In this document: piece after piece, positions 61,191-64,000 of the stretch
Position numbering within the stretch: position 1 is the first letter of the stretch
Layout: each line of letters begins with the position of its first letter
NCBI RefSeq assembly: GCF_000384115.1
Contig: NZ_KB913029.1
Location: forward strand, 4,997,057-5,061,056
Source: Sporichthya polymorpha DSM 43042
Lineage (GTDB): Bacteria > Actinomycetota > Actinomycetes > Sporichthyales > Sporichthyaceae
Length of the DNA stretch: 64,000 bases
Reading direction: 5' to 3'
Translations under genes and position numbers: made by a program
The notes under the pieces: generated by a model
The model's input: only the letters and a program-made list of their open reading frames with translations
Databases searched by the model: none
What the model was told of the DNA's origin: nothing

Positions 61191-61685
61191 TCACTCGCAG
61201 GCGACGCCGTCGCCGTCGCGGTCGAGCTTGCTGCTGTAGCCCGGCTGCCCGCGGAAAATCGGAGCCTTGCCGGCGTTCCGGACCTCGGTGCAGTTGGCGT
61301 AGTACGCCGCCGGCGCCGGCTTCGGCGTGGGCTTCGGCGTGGGCTTCGGCGTTGCCTTCGGGGTCGGCTTCGGCGTCGCGACCGGAGTGGCAACCGGGGT
61401 CGGGACGGGCGTCGGGACCGGGGTCTCGACCGGCTCGGGCGTGCTCGACGGCGTCGCGCTCTCCGTCGGCTCCGGGGTCGGCTCCGGGGTCGGCTCAGGG
61501 GTCGGCTCAGGGGTCGGCTCAGGGGTCGGCTCAGGCGTGGGTGACGCCGCCGTCGTCTCCGCGGCGGCCGGGACCAGGAACGCCGGCTGATCCGCCGACG
61601 CCTCGTCCCCGCACCCGGACAGCCCGACCACGATCACCCCGGCGGACGCGAACGCGCACACCCAGCTCTTGACGTTTGCGCGCAT
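61191..61685 (-). CDS. excalibur calcium-binding domain lipoprotein with Pro-rich stalk
   Basis: This 164-residue exported protein has the lipobox VVGLSGC (Cys near 25). A long low-complexity stalk of TPEP repeats, then PTPV and TPKP repeats (about 45-125), would span the cell wall. The C-terminal excalibur domain [20 protein letters not shown]...[12 protein letters not shown] has the EF-hand-like [10 protein letters not shown] loop and two cysteines. ATG 61685 gives a normal signal peptide; an ATG at 61718 would add 11 residues. The repeats come from a 12-bp DNA unit (about 61470-61535) that may vary in copy number. Confidence 0.85.
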   Translation of the reverse strand: MRANVKSWVCAFASAGVIVVGLSGCGDEASADQPAFLVPAAAETTAASPTPEPTPEPTPEPTPEPTPEPTPEPTESATPSSTPEPVETPVPTPVPTPVATPVATPKPTPKATPKPTPKPTPKPAPAAYYANCTEVRNAGKAPIFRGQPGYSSKLDRDGDGVACE

Positions 61686-61819
61686 GCGCCATTGCCCCCG
61701 GTTCGATGCCCCCGACATGTCCTGTCATGGTCGGGCCGGTCGCGTCCGATTCGCGTCGGCCGAACGGTTCGGACGCATGGGCCGAACCGGTGATCATCGC
61801 GGGGCCTGGCGCTGGACGG

Positions 61820-62161
61820 TCAGGACGCGAGCTCGTCCTCGATCTCTTTCACACGCCACACGCGGCGGCGCCGGAGGATGAAGAGCGCCCAGCAGCTGAG
61901 CAGGGTGGGGAGGACGTAGGTCCACGGCCCCGGCCCGGTCGTGAAGGTCGTGCCGTAGTGCCCGTCCCAGACGGTGTACGTGCAGGTGGTTCCGGGCGGG
62001 AGCCACGTCCACGCCGGCTCGCCGTAGTTCGAGGTGCTGGCGAGCAGCTCGCAACTGGTCGTACCTCCGAGCACGTGGTGACGCACGACCAGCGCCGCGA
62101 CGTACACCGAGAAGCCGAGGACCCATAAGAGGGCTTCCGTCGTCAACCGTCCAACTCGCAC
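61820..62161 (-). CDS. small membrane protein (113 aa)
   Basis: This 113-residue protein has two hydrophobic helices (ALLWVLGFSVYVAALVV near the N-terminus and WTYVLPTLLSCWALFIL near 80-97). A short external loop between them has two cysteines (TTSCELL, GTTCTYTVW) that may pair, and a basic cytoplasmic tail RRRRVWRVKEIEDELAS follows. Function unknown. GTG 62161 fits the first helix; its ribosome site is weak. Confidence 0.6.
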   Translation of the reverse strand: MRVGRLTTEALLWVLGFSVYVAALVVRHHVLGGTTSCELLASTSNYGEPAWTWLPPGTTCTYTVWDGHYGTTFTTGPGPWTYVLPTLLSCWALFILRRRRVWRVKEIEDELAS

Positions 62162-62306
62162 CCGACCTCACCGACCATCTGCGCCCATGAGCCGGTGCGC
62201 CCGTGGCGCCCCCTCGCGACCATGGGACAGCGCAGCCACCGACATGGCCATCGGCTGAACGGCTGGATCGCGATCCGCAGCCGGCAACCGCGGCATACTG
62301 CCGAGC

Positions 62307-62861
62307 GTGGTCGACGAAATCCGGGCACGGCTGAAACAGGCGGTCGAGGATCTGCGGAATGTGCGCCTGAACCGCAGCAACACTTTCGCCGAGGATCTCG
62401 ACGGATACGTCTTGGACGTCGGCGATGAGTGGGTACTCCTCCAACGCTTGGAGCACAACCGGCCGATCGGGTTCCTCGCCCTACGGATCGGGGATGTGCA
62501 CCGCGTGGTCACCAGCCGGCAACACGAACTGCAACGACGCGGGCTGGAAGCCGCCGGGTTGTGGCCACCGGCAGGTCCGGACACTTCGGTTGACCTGTCC
62601 TCAACCCGCGGCGTCATTGAGTCGGCTCACGCGGCGGCGACTCTGGTGAACCTCCAGTTCGAGGAGGAGTCGTCGGACACCTGCTACATCGGTGTACCCA
62701 TCGGCTGGAGCGAATCAACCGTGACCCTCGCCGAGATCAGCCCGACGGGGGAATGGGCGGGAACCGTCTCGCAGTGGCCACTCGACGAGATCACGCGCGT
62801 CGAGTTCGACGGCTGGTACGAACGAGACCTTCTTCTCTTCGGCGGGACGCCGCCGCATTGA
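62307..62861 (+). CDS. hypothetical protein (184 aa)
   Basis: This 184-residue soluble protein has an N-terminal VDEIRARLKQAVEDLRNVRLNRSNTFAEDLDGYVLDVGDEWVLLQRLEH, then PIGFLALRIGDVHRVVTSRQHEL. The C-terminal half reads DTCYIGVPIGWSESTVTLAEISPTGEWAGTVSQWPLDEITRVEFDGWYERDL. The strand pattern suggests two SH3-like barrels (each with a D(V/I)xxV turn). Family not recognised. GTG 62307 has CATACT 7 nt upstream (62294-62299), a leaderless start. Confidence 0.65.
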   Translation: MVDEIRARLKQAVEDLRNVRLNRSNTFAEDLDGYVLDVGDEWVLLQRLEHNRPIGFLALRIGDVHRVVTSRQHELQRRGLEAAGLWPPAGPDTSVDLSSTRGVIESAHAAATLVNLQFEEESSDTCYIGVPIGWSESTVTLAEISPTGEWAGTVSQWPLDEITRVEFDGWYERDLLLFGGTPPH

Positions 62862-62957
62862 GGTGGACCTATGAGGCTGCACCGGGCTGCAAGTGAGCGC
62901 AGAGCCGGTCTGCCCTCTCCCCGAGCACTGACACCTCACCAGCGGCGGTGCGGAGTG

Positions 62958-62995
62958 CGGGGCGACGAGCCGGCCTGTATGCCGGATCCTGTGGC
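62958..62995 (-). other. sequence resembling the 3' end of RNase P RNA (remnant?)
   Basis: On the minus strand this short segment contains CCGGCATACAGGCCGGCTCG, close to the 3' end of actinobacterial rnpB as I remember it (CCGGC-TACAG-CCG-CTCGTC). The rest of the RNA is absent. It sits in a 297-nt stretch without a supported gene. It may be a scar left by an element that inserted at rnpB, or chance. Confidence 0.3.
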
Positions 62996-63158
62996 CATAC
63001 ATCAGGTCGCGCCTCTGACGCGGTTTTGTGGTGCGCAAGACCCGCCCGGGCCGTCTCTGGGCCGTCACCACTTCGCCGGTCCGACGCAGTCCGCCATGAT
63101 CCGTGACTGTTTCTGAGTGACCGTCAGTCACCGGCGATGGGTCGGCCTCTGGGTCGGA

Positions 63159-63722
63159 TCAGCGCTGGCGGGTGATGAAGTCCGTCCACGCATCCACGGC
63201 CTGTTCGCTGGTCATCGCCAAGACCTCGGCGCGGCGCAGGCCGGCCGTGTGCACCAATCGGTCGACCAGCCACGACTCGGGGGCCGACGGGGCAGCCGCG
63301 ACCGGGCTGACCTCGACCGCTCGTGCGGCCTTGCCCAGATCGCCGACGATCGCTTCCAGGGACCGCCGCACGGGCGACTCCCCCAGCGAAGCCACGCGCC
63401 GTTCCATCTCGGCATAGACCTCGCCGTCGGCACGGGCACCGACGGCCCACACCTCCGCGACCTCGACAGTGAGCGTCCCGCGCTCATCAGTGGTAGCCCG
63501 CCAGACGATCCGCCAGTCCCGGTTGCCGACCACGAGCTTGCGGTAGCCCACCAGTGACCCGAGCAGAGGTTCGCCTGCGAGGGGGTCGGTCTCGAGCAGG
63601 ACCATCTTCTTTAGTGCCCACACCAGCGGCGCGCCGTCCAGGCGTCGCAGGTCTTCGATCGCCGGCTCGGTCAGCCAGACCTCGGCGGGTCCGGATTGCC
63701 CACCGCGCTTCCTCGGCGGCAC
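63159..63722 (-). CDS. RelE/ParE-like toxin with long C-terminal extension
   Basis: A 187-residue protein. The first 100 residues have the RelE/ParE toxin pattern: VWLTEPAIEDLRRLDGAPLVWALKKMVLLETDPLAGEPLLGSLVGYRKLVVGNRDWRIVWRATTDER, then LTVEVAEVWAVGARADGEVYAEMERRV. Some 85 further residues (VGDLGKAARAVEV...WLVDRLVHTAGLRRAEVLAM) are not part of the usual toxin. GTG 63722 follows the antitoxin stop by three bases, so the two are coupled. A ribosome-dependent RNase or gyrase poison is the expected activity; which one is not clear. Confidence 0.75.
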   Translation of the reverse strand: MPPRKRGGQSGPAEVWLTEPAIEDLRRLDGAPLVWALKKMVLLETDPLAGEPLLGSLVGYRKLVVGNRDWRIVWRATTDERGTLTVEVAEVWAVGARADGEVYAEMERRVASLGESPVRRSLEAIVGDLGKAARAVEVSPVAAAPSAPESWLVDRLVHTAGLRRAEVLAMTSEQAVDAWTDFITRQR

Positions 63723-63725
63723 GCG

Positions 63726-64000
63726 CTACGCGGGATCGTCCAGAGACGCCAGCTGGTCGCGCGTGAACCCCATCGACGCGATCGCCTCGTCCAGAGAGGT
63801 CCGGCGGCCGGTGTCCGTGGCTGCGCGGGCCAGGACCAAAGCGAGATCGACCAGGTCCCGCTCAAGGCCCTGCAAGCGCTGCAGCTCCTGGAAACTGATC
63901 ACGGCAGCAACAGGCTCTGCGTGCCTGCGCAGGATCGTGGCATGGCCGTTCTCGGCATCGGCGACCAGCTTGGAGACGCCGCGCCGACTTGCCTCGGCGA
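63726..64000 (-). CDS. Phd/YefM-type antitoxin (5' end beyond window)
   Basis: The visible 90 residues read ASRRGVSKLVADAENGHATILRRHAEPVAAVIS, then a coiled C-terminal part (FQELQRLQGLERDLVDLALVLARAATDTGRRTSLDEAIASMGFTRDQLASLDDPA). This is the Phd/YefM DNA-binding N-domain (minus its first few residues) and the toxin-wrapping tail. It would neutralise the product of the gene three bases downstream and repress the operon. The start lies outside the window. Confidence 0.8.
   Translation of the reverse strand, partial: AEASRRGVSKLVADAENGHATILRRHAEPVAAVISFQELQRLQGLERDLVDLALVLARAATDTGRRTSLDEAIASMGFTRDQLASLDDPA

Noticed and set aside
61470-61535. CRISPR-like short repeats
   Set aside because: The 12-bp units are contiguous, in frame and code for TPEP repeats of a protein stalk; no spacers.
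62871-63116. Plus-strand 81-codon frame MRLHRAASERRAG...
   Set aside because: Arg/Pro-rich composition, no ribosome site or promoter hexamer at the right spacing, and it covers the RNase P RNA-like segment.

Overview
The window is a stretch of an actinobacterial (Actinomycetota) chromosome. The evidence is the very high GC content, the many GTG starts and the gene families present (PspA, DUF3043, DUF4191, Phd, 13E12/DUF222 HNH, two class I glutamine synthetases with GlnE). The backbone order (adenosine kinase, HesB, glycerate kinase, cobT/cobS, gcvT, pepA, dlaT, TIGR01777 epimerase, lipB, lipA, DUF4191, RDD, glnA1, then glnE, glnA2 and panB) follows the core order I recall from Mycobacterium tuberculosis and Streptomyces. 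Genus cannot be fixed from the sequence. No rRNA, tRNA, CRISPR array or intact insertion sequence was seen.

Layout. 1-6.5 kb: truncated adenosine kinase, Fe-S carrier, glycerate kinase diverging from NadA, SIS-domain protein, PspA and small conserved proteins. 6.5-9 kb: late cobalamin synthesis (CobU, CobT, CobS). 9-12.8 kb: GcvT, leucyl aminopeptidase, a lipoprotein. 13-20 kb: lipoate block (Lpd, two-lipoyl-domain E2, LipB, LipA) with DUF4191 and RDD membrane proteins. 20-21.7 kb: GlnA1 behind a clear GlnR-type operator. 21.9-37.9 kb: accessory segment separating glnA1 from glnE. It holds an SOS-boxed HNH endonuclease, a broken VOC gene, TetR with paired operators beside a homocysteine methyltransferase, an L,D-transpeptidase, an HTH-ClpN protein behind twin palindromes, a duplicated-domain lipoprotein, an MMPL transporter facing a two-component system, and an MFS exporter. 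37.9-43.1 kb: GlnE, PadR, a dense patch of palindromes and tandem repeats, and GlnA2 with its own GlnR-like site. 43-51 kb: NadE, two cyclic-nucleotide-domain proteins, PanB, AveC-like membrane protein, metal-receptor protein, Map. 51-62 kb: envelope and secreted proteins, including three tandem NAGPA-type phosphodiester glycosidases and an M14 peptidase. 62-64 kb: hypotheticals and a Phd/RelE-like toxin-antitoxin pair cut by the window edge.

How it works together. Nitrogen assimilation is coordinated at two levels: GlnR-type sites in front of both synthetases, and GlnE, whose adenylylation tyrosine is visible in GlnA1 only. NadA and NadE bracket the window as NAD synthesis steps. LipB and LipA make the lipoyl groups carried by the E2, which Lpd reoxidises.

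A window-wide signal is the placement of a -10-like NANNNT hexamer exactly 6-7 nt before about 25 start codons, indicating widespread leaderless transcription. I used it to choose several starts. In one case (map and the divergent receptor gene) two such hexamers overlap in a shared symmetric element.
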